Notes: generated by a model from the sequence alone, not told the origin. A stretch of 64,000 nucleotides of DNA from JAFGNB01 sp050304135 (GCA_050304135.1 JBNLDC010000053.1:62001-126000); one strand, 5' to 3'; counted from the first letter of the stretch, positions 26,465 through 35,350 are shown. A program made the numbers and translations.

Positions 26465-27769
26465 TTGGAGGGTGACCCTTCAAGTGTTATCTCATTGTCA
26501 TTTTTAATTGCCGCGTTCCTTCTCTCAGTAATCTTCTCTGTTATAAAAATCGTGTTCAGCTCATTTGATGTCTCCTCGTTGCCGGCTGATGATGAGTATC
26601 TGCGTTATTATGGATCAAAAATTGAGCAGGTGCTCAAAAATGAACCTCTTTTTAAGCAAACCGTCGCCTTCGGCCGTATTCTCTCCTTCTCGGCGTTATC
26701 AATGTTCGCCTACATTGTCGCATTGCAACACTTCCCGCAACTTCGCAGTTATCAGAAAGTGCTCTACCCGCTGCTCTCTTCGGTACTGCTGCTTTCGCTC
26801 TTTGCGGGAAACGTTTCGCAGGCACTGGCAAAGCGCTACTACCGTTTCTTCGTTTCGTTCTGTTACAATGTTTACAAGGTTGTGGGTTGGATTTTTCTTC
26901 CACTTCTGTCGCTCTTTACCTGGCTGCATAATCGTCTTCTGAAATTAGTGGGTTACGATGAACGTTTCGCATTTCTTACCGACGATGAAAAGGCGCGAAT
27001 TTCCGAAAAACATAATGGGGAACGGCTGGATGAAGAAGAAAAGGAGATGATACGAGGAATTTTCGATCTGAGTGAAACCAGTATCGACGAAATTATGGTT
27101 CCCAGAATAGATATAAAGGGTTTCGATATCTCAACTTCGGTTACGCAGGTGTTGAAAATTGTCCGCGAAGAGGGACATTCCCGCCTTCCGGTGTTCAAGG
27201 AGACTGTTGATACAATCGTTGGTGTGCTCTATGTGAAAGATATACTCACCTGGATTTCTGAGCACGGGCAGGAGAACTGGGACATCGAGAAAATTATGAA
27301 GAAACCCCTTTATGTCCCTGTCGGAAAAAAGGTTAACGACCTTATGCGTGATTTTAAAAAAAAGCATATGCATATTGCCGTAGTCGTTGATGAATACGGC
27401 GGTACCGCAGGGCTGGTCACCATGGAAGATATTCTTGAAGAGATCGTTGGAGATATTCAGGATGAATATGACGAGGAGGAAATGGAAGTTGTCAAGCTTT
27501 CCGATAATGCCTTCCTTGTTGATCCGCATATCGATCTTGAAGATCTCAACGATGAGCTGGGGATTAACATATCGCTTGAAGAGGTTGAATACAATACCCT
27601 CAGCGGTCTGATCTATCATGAATACGGCGATGTTCCTCAAAAGAATACAACACTTGAGCACAACGGTCTTCGTTTCACGATCCTCGAAATGGATAATCAA
27701 CGGATCGTGAAAGTTAAAGTCGAGATAGTGCAGCGCCAGAACAAAACACAGGATACAACCGCATTTTAA
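26465..27769 (+). CDS. CNNM/CorC-HlyC family membrane protein with two CBS domains
   Basis: 434 residues. Four hydrophobic segments (about residues 8-28, 70-90, 97-117, 135-155) form the transmembrane part. Next come DEEEKEMIRGIFDLSETSIDEIMVPR-type residues leading into a CBS pair at about 205-325 (SRLPVFKETVDTIVGVLY and MHIAVVVDEYGGTAGLVT) and a CorC_HlyC domain at about 340-425 (DAFLVDP-like, NTLSGLIYHEYGDVP). Such proteins are linked to magnesium/cobalt efflux and are often called hemolysin C-like. The start is TTG 26465 with AAGGAGG eight bases upstream. Its place after ybeY is a widespread arrangement. Confidence 0.88.
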   Translation: MEGDPSSVISLSFLIAAFLLSVIFSVIKIVFSSFDVSSLPADDEYLRYYGSKIEQVLKNEPLFKQTVAFGRILSFSALSMFAYIVALQHFPQLRSYQKVLYPLLSSVLLLSLFAGNVSQALAKRYYRFFVSFCYNVYKVVGWIFLPLLSLFTWLHNRLLKLVGYDERFAFLTDDEKARISEKHNGERLDEEEKEMIRGIFDLSETSIDEIMVPRIDIKGFDISTSVTQVLKIVREEGHSRLPVFKETVDTIVGVLYVKDILTWISEHGQENWDIEKIMKKPLYVPVGKKVNDLMRDFKKKHMHIAVVVDEYGGTAGLVTMEDILEEIVGDIQDEYDEEEMEVVKLSDNAFLVDPHIDLEDLNDELGINISLEEVEYNTLSGLIYHEYGDVPQKNTTLEHNGLRFTILEMDNQRIVKVKVEIVQRQNKTQDTTAF

Positions 27770-28033
27770 TCATGCCGCTGATTTCAGTACGACACAATGT
27801 CCGTAACAAGATTATGCTTTGTGTTGCAGTGTAAGTTCAACCACTGTTAATTGAAGTTTCAATCGAAAGCAACTCATACGTTGGCTCCCGCTTTCCCCGG
27901 TGGTTTCTATTCGGAATCGATAAATAATGGCAGCTCATTTCACATCTGTTGATAATCGGTGCGAAGGTAAGTATTTTTAAACGTTTTTTCCAGTTCTGCA
28001 ACATGCGTATCGAAAACCACCAAGGAGGAACTA

Positions 28034-28822
28034 TTGAATATAGTTGTCTGTATCAAGCAGGTGCCCGGCACCACCCAGGTCCGGATAAATCCCGAAACCG
28101 GCACGCTGGTTCGTGACGGAGTAGAAGCGGTAGTTAATCCATTTGATGAATATGCCATCGAAGAAGCACTTCGCATCAGAGAAAAAGCAGGCGGTGTAGT
28201 TAAAGTTATCACCATGGGGCCGCCTCAGGCCGACGTCGCGTTGCGTAGTGCAATTGCAATGGGTGCCGACGAAGGAATTCTCGTCACTGATCGCCAATTC
28301 GCCGGTTCGGATACATGGGCAACCTCCTACACCCTTTCAAGCGCAATTAAAACAATCGAGGATACCGACCTCATTATTTGCGGGAAACAGGCCATCGACG
28401 GCGACACTGCCCAGGTGGGTCCGGGAGTTGCTGAAATGCTCGGTATTCCCTATGTGGCATGGGTTCGCAAAGTTGAATCCATCGACGAAAATTCAATCAA
28501 AGTGGAACGGTTGATGGAGGATGGCTACGATATTGTCGAAATGCCGCTTCCGGGGCTCATCACGGTGGTTAAAGAGATCAACACCCCGCGAATGGCCTCC
28601 CTCAAGGGTAAAATGAATGCGAAAAAAGCCCAGATTAAAACAATCACCGCCTCCGACCTTTCCGTTGACGCTTCGCGTCTCGGTCTGAACGGGAGCCCCA
28701 CACAGGTCCTTCGTTCATTCGTACCGGAAAAGAAATCCGGCGGCGAAAAAATCAGCGGAGAAGTACCCGAACTGGTCGCGAAAATCAAATCAACCATTTC
28801 AGAACTTGAAGTCATCAAGTAG
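28034..28822 (+). CDS. etfB: Electron transfer flavoprotein, beta subunit
   Basis: 262 residues. The opening NIVVCIKQVPGTTQVRI and the segment NPFDEYAIEEALRI are conserved in EtfB. TDLIICGKQAIDGDTAQVGP and the late RMASLKGKMNAKKA are the other family blocks; EtfB holds part of the FAD/AMP-binding interface of the EtfAB dimer. It starts with TTG at 28034 after an AAGGAGG. etfA follows 14 bases after its stop. EtfAB passes electrons between dehydrogenases and quinone or ferredoxin; no acyl-CoA dehydrogenase lies nearby, so the partner is unknown. Confidence 0.95.
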   Translation: MNIVVCIKQVPGTTQVRINPETGTLVRDGVEAVVNPFDEYAIEEALRIREKAGGVVKVITMGPPQADVALRSAIAMGADEGILVTDRQFAGSDTWATSYTLSSAIKTIEDTDLIICGKQAIDGDTAQVGPGVAEMLGIPYVAWVRKVESIDENSIKVERLMEDGYDIVEMPLPGLITVVKEINTPRMASLKGKMNAKKAQIKTITASDLSVDASRLGLNGSPTQVLRSFVPEKKSGGEKISGEVPELVAKIKSTISELEVIK

Positions 28823-28836
28823 GAGCTCAGAAGCAC

Positions 28837-30033
28837 ATGGGAATTAAAGTAGATCTTGAAAAATGTATCGGTTGTTCACTTTGCGTTCGCTCATGCGCGG
28901 TTGATGCGATAAAAATCATCGATAAAAAAGCGGTTATCGACGAGACCAGATGCACGCTCTGTGCCGCCTGTGTTGAAGCCTGCAAGAAATACAATGCGAT
29001 CACCATCACCAAGGAACGGTCGGAACACGCCGCATCGATTGATGAATACCGCAACATTGCCGTATTCATTGAACAGCGCGATGGTACCATTGCCGGCGTC
29101 TCGTACGAAATGCTCGGTGAAGGCCGGAAACTGGCCGACGCCCTCGGCGAAAAGCTGCTTGCGGTTTTTCCCGGCTATGAAATGCAGAAACAGGCCGAAG
29201 AACTCATCAAGTTCGGAGCGGACAAGGTATTCTACTTCGACAGCGAGGAATGTTCCAACTTTCAGGACGATACTTACGCGGAACTGGTAACGCAGTTCAT
29301 CGAAAAAGAGAAGCCGTCGATTGTTCTGGCAGGTGCCACCGCCATCGGGCGTTCATTCATCCCGAAAGTTGCCGCCAGAGTTTACGGCGGCCTTACGGCC
29401 GACTGCACCAAACTTGAGGTGGACACCGAGCGGCGTCTGCTCCTCGGAACCCGTCCCGCATTCGGCGGCAACCTGATGGCAACCATTATCTGTCCGGATC
29501 ACCGGCCTCAGATCGCAACAGTGCGTCACAAGGTTATGAAGGCAGCGGTCAGAGATGACCGTCGCATTGGTGAGCTGATCGTCCACAAAGTGGATAAGGG
29601 CAGTATCGCGGAACGTACCAAACTTATTGACATTGTCAAGGAGATCGAATCAACCGTCAATATTACCGAAGCGGACATCGTGGTTTCCGGTGGCCGTGGT
29701 CTGATGAAGCCGGACAACTTCGGACTGCTGCGTGAACTGGCCGAAGTGCTCGGTGGCGCGGTGGGCGCGAGCCGCGCAGCGGTTGATGCGGGGTGGATCC
29801 CCTACTCGCATCAGGTCGGACAGACCGGTAAGACCGTCTGCCCCAAACTGTATATCGCTTGCGGTATCAGTGGTTCGGTGCAGCATATGGCCGGTATGCA
29901 GTCCGCAGACTACATAATAGCGATCAACAAGGATCCCGACGCTGATATTTTCCAGGTGGCGAATCTCGGAATCGTCGGAGATGTCCTTGAAATAGTGCCC
30001 GCACTTATTCAGGCATTCAAAGCGGAAAAATAA
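28837..30033 (+). CDS. etfA: Electron transfer flavoprotein, alpha subunit, with N-terminal ferredoxin domain
   Basis: 398 residues, longer than the usual 310-330 because of a 2[4Fe-4S] ferredoxin module at residues 1-60 with cysteines 10, 13, 16, 20 and 39, 42, 45, 49. The rest is EtfA: the VFPGYEMQKQAEELIKFGAD region, KPSIVLAGATAIGRSFIPK, and the FAD-binding C-terminus with VSGGRGL, GGAVGASRAAVDAGW, HQVGQTGKTVCPKLYIACG and INKDPDADIF. Ferredoxin-fused EtfA is typical of strict anaerobes, where the Etf works with lactate dehydrogenase or in electron bifurcation. It follows etfB closely and ends before a terminator-like hairpin. Confidence 0.95.
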   Translation: MGIKVDLEKCIGCSLCVRSCAVDAIKIIDKKAVIDETRCTLCAACVEACKKYNAITITKERSEHAASIDEYRNIAVFIEQRDGTIAGVSYEMLGEGRKLADALGEKLLAVFPGYEMQKQAEELIKFGADKVFYFDSEECSNFQDDTYAELVTQFIEKEKPSIVLAGATAIGRSFIPKVAARVYGGLTADCTKLEVDTERRLLLGTRPAFGGNLMATIICPDHRPQIATVRHKVMKAAVRDDRRIGELIVHKVDKGSIAERTKLIDIVKEIESTVNITEADIVVSGGRGLMKPDNFGLLRELAEVLGGAVGASRAAVDAGWIPYSHQVGQTGKTVCPKLYIACGISGSVQHMAGMQSADYIIAINKDPDADIFQVANLGIVGDVLEIVPALIQAFKAEK

Positions 30034-30055
30034 ACCGTAACAGGTGTAGCAACCT

Positions 30056-30088
30056 CCCGGTGCTCTCCAGTGAGCATCGGGATTTTCA
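30056..30088 (+). terminator. Terminator-like hairpin after etfA
   Basis: CCCGGTGCTC (30056-30065) pairs with GAGCATCGGG (30072-30081) with one G-T wobble and a six-base loop, followed by ATTTTCATT. It separates etfBA from hisG. Confidence 0.65.
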
Positions 30089-30126
30089 TTGAAATTCATT
30101 CTGTTTAATAGATTGGTTCCTCTCCA

Positions 30127-30996
30127 ATGAAGCTCTCATTCGGTCTGCCCAAAGGAAGTCTTGAATCGTCCACCATTGAACTGTTCCGCAAAGCCGGCAT
30201 ACACATTCAAAAGGGAGAGCGTTCCTACTACCCTACCAGCGACGATCCGGAGCTTGATCTTATCGTCATGCGCCCCCAGGAAATTCCCCGTTACATTGAA
30301 CAGGGTATTCTGGATGCCGGTATAACCGGGCAGGACTGGGTTGAAGAAAACAGGGCCGACATTGTTGAGGTTTCCGAGCTGCGCTACAGTAAAGCAACGC
30401 GGCGCAAGTGCCAGTGGGTACTGGCAGTACCCGAGGAATCAAAATTTCATAAGGCTGCCGACCTCAAAGGCAAACGGATCGCCACCGAGCTGGTGGGAAC
30501 CACCAAACGGTACTTCAAAAAGCAGCATATTCCGGTTGAGGTGGAATTCAGCTGGGGAGCAACAGAAGTGAAACCCCCTCGTCTGGTTGATGCAATTGTT
30601 GACATTACAGAAACTGGCTCTTCCCTGCGGGCGAATCATCTCCGGATTATCGAGACGATCATGGAAACCTGCACGGTGTTAGTTGCCAACAAAAACGCCT
30701 GGAAGCAGAAGAGCAAGCGGGATAAACTCGAGAATATGAAAATGCTCCTTCTGGGGACGCTCGACGCCGAAAATTTTGTTGGCCTCAAGTGTAATGTTCA
30801 GGAAAAAGATCTGGCCCGTGTTATTAAAGTGCTTCCGGCGCTGCATAACCCTACTATTTCGCACTTGTACGAAAAGGGCTGGTTTGCTGTTGAGACAATA
30901 CTCCCCTTTCACGAGACAAAGCATCTGATTCCGCGCCTCAAACGGGCAGGAGCTTCGGGTATTGTTGAATACGCAGTCTCTAAAATTATCCCCTGA
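30127..30996 (+). CDS. hisG: ATP phosphoribosyltransferase (long form)
   Basis: 289 residues, the length of the long HisG form with a C-terminal ACT-like regulatory domain, which does not need HisZ. HisG condenses ATP with PRPP to start histidine synthesis. Family blocks: the opening LSFGLPKGSLESSTIELFRK, RPQEIPRYIEQGILDAGITG, GKRIATELVGTTKRYFK, and the PRPP loop VDAIVDITETGSSLRANH. The C-terminal part (about 215-289) includes LYEKGWFAVETILPFHE and is where histidine would bind in feedback inhibition. No other histidine gene is near, so it stands apart from any his operon here. Confidence 0.93.
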   Translation: MKLSFGLPKGSLESSTIELFRKAGIHIQKGERSYYPTSDDPELDLIVMRPQEIPRYIEQGILDAGITGQDWVEENRADIVEVSELRYSKATRRKCQWVLAVPEESKFHKAADLKGKRIATELVGTTKRYFKKQHIPVEVEFSWGATEVKPPRLVDAIVDITETGSSLRANHLRIIETIMETCTVLVANKNAWKQKSKRDKLENMKMLLLGTLDAENFVGLKCNVQEKDLARVIKVLPALHNPTISHLYEKGWFAVETILPFHETKHLIPRLKRAGASGIVEYAVSKIIP

Positions 30997-31142
30997 CAAT
31001 TCTTCGGGCATTAACGGCAGTGATTCTTCCTGGATGCCGTCCGCCCTCGAAATAGTTCCGCAAGTTGGTTAAGCGGGTACACAGAGGTTATTTTATCTTT
31101 GAACGACTTCCCTTCTTCTCCTTCCCGAATCAAGGACTCCCG

Positions 31143-32129
31143 ATGCAACAAAATTTCAACGAACAGTTCAAACAGGTTTTCCCTAAAGGGATGAAACCTT
31201 TTCCGTTAAAGTGGATAATTCCATTGGCACTCCTGGTACCACTGGTAGCTTCTTCGGTATTCACCGTTGAACCCGAAGAGGTAGGTGTAATTCTCCGATT
31301 CGGCAAATACGTTCGCACGGTAAATTCCGGCCTGAATTTCAAAGCACCTCTCGGTGTTGAAAAGGTATATAAAGTACCGGTGGAACGGCAGCTGAAACTC
31401 GAATTCGGTTTCCGCACCGAAAAGGCCGGAGTTCGCAGCCAGTATGCCACACGAAGCTACTCCGAAGAATCCCTGATGCTTACCGGTGATCTCAATGCCG
31501 CTGATGTTGAATGGATTGTTCAGTATCGTATCAGTGACCCCTTCAAGTTTCTCTTCAGAGTACGTAATACCGTCCAGACGTTCAGGGACATTAACGAAGC
31601 GATCATGCGTGAAATCGTCGGAGATCGCACGGTGAATGAGGTGCTCACTATCGGCCGGCAGGAAGTGGCAACCACCGCAACGGTTATGCTGCAGGAACTG
31701 GCCGATCAATATGAAATGGGTATCAAGGTCGAGCAGGTGGTGCTGCAGGACGTGAATCCGCCTGAACAGGTCAAACCGGCATTCAACGAAGTCAACGAAG
31801 CTCAGCAGGAGCGCGAAAAACTTATCAACCAGGCACGCTCCGACTACAATAAAATTATCCCCAAGGCCCGGGGCGAAGCACAGCGGACCATAGAAGAAGC
31901 ACACGGGTATGCTCTGGAACGGGTTAACCGGGCAAAGGGAGAGGCAGTGAAATTTACGGCGGTATTCAACGAATACTCCAAGGCAAAAGAGGTAACCAAG
32001 CAGCGCATCTACCTTGAAACCATGAATGAAGTGCTGCAGAAGGTTGGAAGAAAACTGATCACCGATGAAAAAGCTTCGGGAATACTACCTCTTTTCAATG
32101 CAGTAAAAGGAGTGACCCCCAATGAATAA
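31143..32129 (+). CDS. hflK: Membrane protease regulator HflK (SPFH family)
   Basis: 328 residues from ATG 31143; the open frame begins at 31065, but its extra residues are not HflK-like. A membrane helix at about 20-40 (LKWIIPLALLVPLVASSVF) is followed by the SPFH/band-7 domain: VFTVEPEEVGVILRFGKYVR, LNFKAPLGVEKVYKVPVER, and the long helix with VVLQDVNPPEQVKPAFNEVNEAQQER-type sequence. HflK and HflC form a large membrane cage around FtsH and restrain its proteolysis of membrane proteins. It overlaps hflC by eight bases. ftsH is not in the window. N-terminus lacks the Gly-rich tract of Escherichia HflK. Confidence 0.9.
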   Translation: MQQNFNEQFKQVFPKGMKPFPLKWIIPLALLVPLVASSVFTVEPEEVGVILRFGKYVRTVNSGLNFKAPLGVEKVYKVPVERQLKLEFGFRTEKAGVRSQYATRSYSEESLMLTGDLNAADVEWIVQYRISDPFKFLFRVRNTVQTFRDINEAIMREIVGDRTVNEVLTIGRQEVATTATVMLQELADQYEMGIKVEQVVLQDVNPPEQVKPAFNEVNEAQQEREKLINQARSDYNKIIPKARGEAQRTIEEAHGYALERVNRAKGEAVKFTAVFNEYSKAKEVTKQRIYLETMNEVLQKVGRKLITDEKASGILPLFNAVKGVTPNE

Positions 32130-33075
32130 ATACCGCCCTCTCATTCTTATAGCTCTCGGGGTTTTCGGTATCGCCCTGATCGCAAATTCGATGTTTGTTA
32201 TTGATGAAACACAGCAGGCAATAAAAACTCAACTACGTAAACCGGTCGGTGATCCAATTGTTGAACCTGGAATCCATTTCAAAGTTCCGTTCATTCAGGA
32301 TGTGACGTATTTTGACAAGCGTTTTCTCGAATGGGACGGCTCCCCAAACCAGGTACCCACCAAAGACAAGCGATTTATCTGGGTTGACATGTATGCCCGC
32401 TGGCGCATTGTGGATCCACTGCTGTTTTTCCAGCGGGTTCGGGATGAACGCGGTGCCCAGTCCCGCCTTGATGACATACTCGACGGGCAAACCCGCAATG
32501 CAATTGCCAATCACAACCTCGTTGAACTGATCCGTTCAAGTAACCGCGATTACCAGGCAGATCAGGAAGTTGATTCGACGGAAGATATCAATACGCTTTC
32601 GAAAATTAAATACGGCAGAGAAAAAACCACCCGCATGATCCTGGAGACTGCCGCTCCCCGTACCATGGAACTCGGTATCGAGCTGCTTGATCTGCGGTTC
32701 AAGCGAATCAATTATGTTGATGAGGTTCAGAAGAAAATATTTGAACGGATGATTTCTGAACGAAAGCGGATCGCAGAGAAATACCGGTCTGAGGGCGAAG
32801 GAGAGGCTTCGAAAATCCTGGGCGATAAAGAACGGGAGCTAAAAAGCATACAGTCCGAAGCATACCGGACCGCTCAGGAAATCAAGGGAAAAGCCGACTC
32901 GGCAGCAACGGCAATCTATGCCGCAGCATTCAACCGCAACAGCGACACCCGTGATTTCTACCGGTTCCAGAAAACAATGGAGACCTACCGCACCACGTTA
33001 TCCGATAAAGACATGTTGATACTCTCAACCAAAAGTGACTTCTACGAATATCTGCAGAAACTGGAAGTAAAATAA
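32122..33075 (+). CDS. hflC: Membrane protease regulator HflC (SPFH family)
   Basis: 317 residues, start ATG inside the hflK end (eight-base overlap). One membrane segment (about 6-24, LILIALGVFGIALIANSMF), then the SPFH domain: VIDETQQAIKTQLRKPVG, GIHFKVPFIQDVTYFDKR, FIWVDMYARWRIVDPLLFF. The C-terminal helix has RMISERKRIAEKYRSEGEGE, AEAYRTAQEIKGKAD-like sequence and FYRFQKTMETYR, all diagnostic of HflC. Partner of HflK in the FtsH-regulating complex. The operon continues toward the SpmAB fusion after a strong hairpin. Confidence 0.93.
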   Translation: MNKYRPLILIALGVFGIALIANSMFVIDETQQAIKTQLRKPVGDPIVEPGIHFKVPFIQDVTYFDKRFLEWDGSPNQVPTKDKRFIWVDMYARWRIVDPLLFFQRVRDERGAQSRLDDILDGQTRNAIANHNLVELIRSSNRDYQADQEVDSTEDINTLSKIKYGREKTTRMILETAAPRTMELGIELLDLRFKRINYVDEVQKKIFERMISERKRIAEKYRSEGEGEASKILGDKERELKSIQSEAYRTAQEIKGKADSAATAIYAAAFNRNSDTRDFYRFQKTMETYRTTLSDKDMLILSTKSDFYEYLQKLEVK

Positions 33076-33077
33076 CC

Positions 33078-33107
33078 GGTAGTACGGAGGCTCTCCTCCG
33101 TACTACC
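33078..33107. terminator. Perfect 13-bp hairpin between hflC and the SpmAB gene
   Basis: GGTAGTACGGAGG is followed after CTCT by its exact reverse complement, starting two bases past the hflC stop and ending 20 bases before the next GTG start. There is no T-run, so it could be a pause or attenuation site, an mRNA-stabilising stem, or a terminator of another kind. Confidence 0.5.
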
Positions 33108-33127
33108 CTGATTGTTACCGGAGCATC

Positions 33128-34453
33128 GTGAAATCAAGACCTGCCGCGATAAACAGTATATGGCTGTTTCTGATTCTTGCCAGTATCATCGTTGCCGCCT
33201 ATACCGGAACAATGGAAGAGGTCACCAAGGCCTCTTTCAATTCGGCCAAAGGAGCGGTTAGCCTCGCCCTTTCACTTATTGGTGCAATGGCTCTCTGGCT
33301 CGGTATCATGAAAGTTGCCGAGGAGGCAGGCCTCACCCTGCTCATCGCACGGGCAATCCGTCCGCTTATGGTCCGACTTTTCCCTGATGTTCCGCCCGAA
33401 CATCCGGCAATGAGCGCGATGATTATGAACATGGCGGCGAACATGCTCGGTCTCGGAAATGCCGCAACACCTCTGGGCATCAAGGCGATCACTGAACTCG
33501 ATCGTCTCAATCCCGAAAAGGGAACCGCGACAAATGCCATGTGTCTTTTTCTGGCAATCAACACTTCAAGTGTGACGCTGTTGCCTCTGGGAGTGATCGC
33601 CGTACGATCGGCGGCAGGGGCATCTCAGCCGGCGGCGATTCTGTTTCCCGCAATTCTTGCAACACTCTGCTCAACCACCGCTGCAGTACTGGCGGCAAAA
33701 ATCCTCTCCCGAAGAAATCCTGTTGCAACAATCCAGGAAACTTCGTCAGTCGATGCAACCGATGCTCAGAACGCTGTCGATCCCGACAATGAAAACCATC
33801 AAACGCTTTCTCCGGTTTCGCTATGGATGAAAATTGCGATCGCTGCAGTGATACTACTTTTCATCGGGGCAATTCCCTACCGTTTCATCACCACCGGGAC
33901 GCCATTTGAATTCTCCCTTGACCTGATCACCAGAGGGACCAACTGGATGGTTCCGTTCATTATGGGTTTTCTCCTTGTTTTCGGGTATCTCAGAGGTGTA
34001 CGTGTGTACGAGGCGATAACCGAAGGGGCAAAGGAAGGGTTTCAGGTTGCGGTGAGAATTATTCCGTTTATGGTTGCCATTTTTGTGGCAATCGGAATGT
34101 TCCGTGCCAGCGGGGCACTGGAGCTGTTCGGCAGGGTATTTTCGACAGTACTTCTTAAAATCGGAATGCCGACAGATGTCCTGCCGCTTGCATTGCTCAG
34201 GCCACTCTCGGGAACGGGATCGTTCGGTGTCATGTCGGAGATTGTCAGCAATGCACCGGACAGTTTCTCCTCATTTCTGGCGTCGATTATGCAGGGTAGT
34301 ACCGAAACAACCTTTTACGTACTGGCTGTGTATTTCGGTGCCGTCGGTATCCGGAAAACCCGTCATGCACTGAGTGCGGCCCTTTTTGCCGATGGGATCG
34401 GTATTGCTGCATCACTGATTTTCGGCCATCTCTTTTTTGCGCTGATGAATTAA
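33128..34453 (+). CDS. Fused SpmA-SpmB nucleoside-recognition (Gate domain) membrane protein
   Basis: 441 residues, twice the usual length, holding SpmA-like and SpmB-like halves. The SpmA half (about 1-205) has LIGAMALWLGIMKVAEEAGL, the conserved PEHPAMSAMIMNMAANMLGL and NAATPLGIKAITEL. The SpmB half (about 230-441) has GFLLVFGYLRGVRVYEAITE, FQVAVRIIPFMVAIFVAIGM, PLALLRPLSGTGSFGVMSEI and STETTFYVLAVYFGAVGIRK. In Bacillus SpmA and SpmB act in spore core dehydration, but homologues are common in non-sporeformers, where the transported solute is unknown. Multiple membrane segments. GTG start at 33128. The Nudix gene follows after 16 bases. Confidence 0.88.
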   Translation: MKSRPAAINSIWLFLILASIIVAAYTGTMEEVTKASFNSAKGAVSLALSLIGAMALWLGIMKVAEEAGLTLLIARAIRPLMVRLFPDVPPEHPAMSAMIMNMAANMLGLGNAATPLGIKAITELDRLNPEKGTATNAMCLFLAINTSSVTLLPLGVIAVRSAAGASQPAAILFPAILATLCSTTAAVLAAKILSRRNPVATIQETSSVDATDAQNAVDPDNENHQTLSPVSLWMKIAIAAVILLFIGAIPYRFITTGTPFEFSLDLITRGTNWMVPFIMGFLLVFGYLRGVRVYEAITEGAKEGFQVAVRIIPFMVAIFVAIGMFRASGALELFGRVFSTVLLKIGMPTDVLPLALLRPLSGTGSFGVMSEIVSNAPDSFSSFLASIMQGSTETTFYVLAVYFGAVGIRKTRHALSAALFADGIGIAASLIFGHLFFALMN

Positions 34454-34469
34454 GAAAGATGAACAGGAC

Positions 34470-35117
34470 ATGACGAGCGATTCATTCAAAATCGAGGCGT
34501 GGCGAAAGAATGTCGAGCAGGCCGGGTGTACTATTTCCGAGGTGAATTCGCTGCAACAGCTCACGAAACGTGACGGTTCTCCTCTTTTCTCGTTGTTGGA
34601 TGTTACCGTTGCTTCCCCAGATGGAAGACCACTGCCCAACTTCGTTTTCATTCGGGGAAATGCAACAGTTGTCGTTCCACTGCTGATAAACACCGCCAAC
34701 GGCGAAGAGCGGTTTCTCATGGTTCGTCAGCACAGGATCGGTAACGGGATGCTTACCCTTGAATTCCCCGCAGGTATGCTTGACCATGAAATCGACGATC
34801 CCACCTCGGTTGCCCGGAAAGAGCTTTTAGAGGAGACCGGACTGAGCATTCCGCGCGACAAGTTGGTTCCGTTATGGTCTGCCCCACTTTACAGTTCCGC
34901 AGGAGCGTCTGATGAAGCCATCTACTACTTCGGCTGCAGAATTGAAATGAAAAACGACCGCTTTGTCTCATTTCAAAACCGTGTGCGTGAAAATGCCGGA
35001 GAACGCGAATTTATCACCGTTACCCTGCTCACCTACGAAGAGGCTCTTCCTCAGATCAATTCTATTCAGGCCCTTCTCGGCTTCAGCCTTTTCCACAACA
35101 AATTTGTAACTAAATAA
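34470..35117 (+). CDS. Nudix hydrolase (ADP-ribose pyrophosphatase-like)
   Basis: 215 residues. The Nudix helix is seen in GMLDHEIDDPTSVARKELLE followed by ETGL, containing the essential R-x-E-L-x-E-E-T-G-L core that binds magnesium. Compared with the consensus G-x5-E-x7-R-E, the first part is one residue longer and the first Glu is shifted, which may reflect an indel in the loop. FLMVRQHRIGNGMLTLEFPAG just before it matches the ADP-sugar pyrophosphatase group, where the GNGML position is normally VRQYR..ELPAG. Such enzymes cleave ADP-ribose or related nucleotide sugars to AMP. It follows the SpmAB gene by 16 bases. Confidence 0.85.
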   Translation: MTSDSFKIEAWRKNVEQAGCTISEVNSLQQLTKRDGSPLFSLLDVTVASPDGRPLPNFVFIRGNATVVVPLLINTANGEERFLMVRQHRIGNGMLTLEFPAGMLDHEIDDPTSVARKELLEETGLSIPRDKLVPLWSAPLYSSAGASDEAIYYFGCRIEMKNDRFVSFQNRVRENAGEREFITVTLLTYEEALPQINSIQALLGFSLFHNKFVTK

Positions 35118-35276
35118 CATGCGTTGACGATTGAGCTGTTTTTTTCAGACTTCAATTGTTACATTGCATGTGCCGCAAAGTTACATAATTGTTATTACGG
35201 CCTCCCCAAAAAAACATTATTGTATCACACCTGTACTCCGATCTTCATTTTTAGCCTGTTTTATTCACATATCTAC

Positions 35277-35293
35277 TGGTATAAGTATTGCAT
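35277..35293 (+). promoter_or_regulatory. Sigma-54 (RpoN) promoter upstream of amtB
   Basis: TGGTATAAGTATTGCAT fits the -24/-12 consensus: GG (35278-35279) and GC (35290-35291) separated by exactly ten bases, with TTGCA at the -12 side. Transcription should begin near 35303, leaving about 48 bases before the amtB start codon at 35351. amtB-glnK behind an RpoN promoter is the classical nitrogen-starvation arrangement (NtrC-activated). Confidence 0.75.
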
Positions 35294-35350
35294 TATGCTG
35301 CTGCGTACTACCTGATCATAACAATATTGTTTCTACGATAGGAGGCAGAT

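Noticed and set aside
34470..35117. A loss of Nudix activity because the first Glu of the box is shifted
   Set aside because: The catalytic RxELxEETGL core is intact; the shift is a loop-length difference, so activity is still likely.
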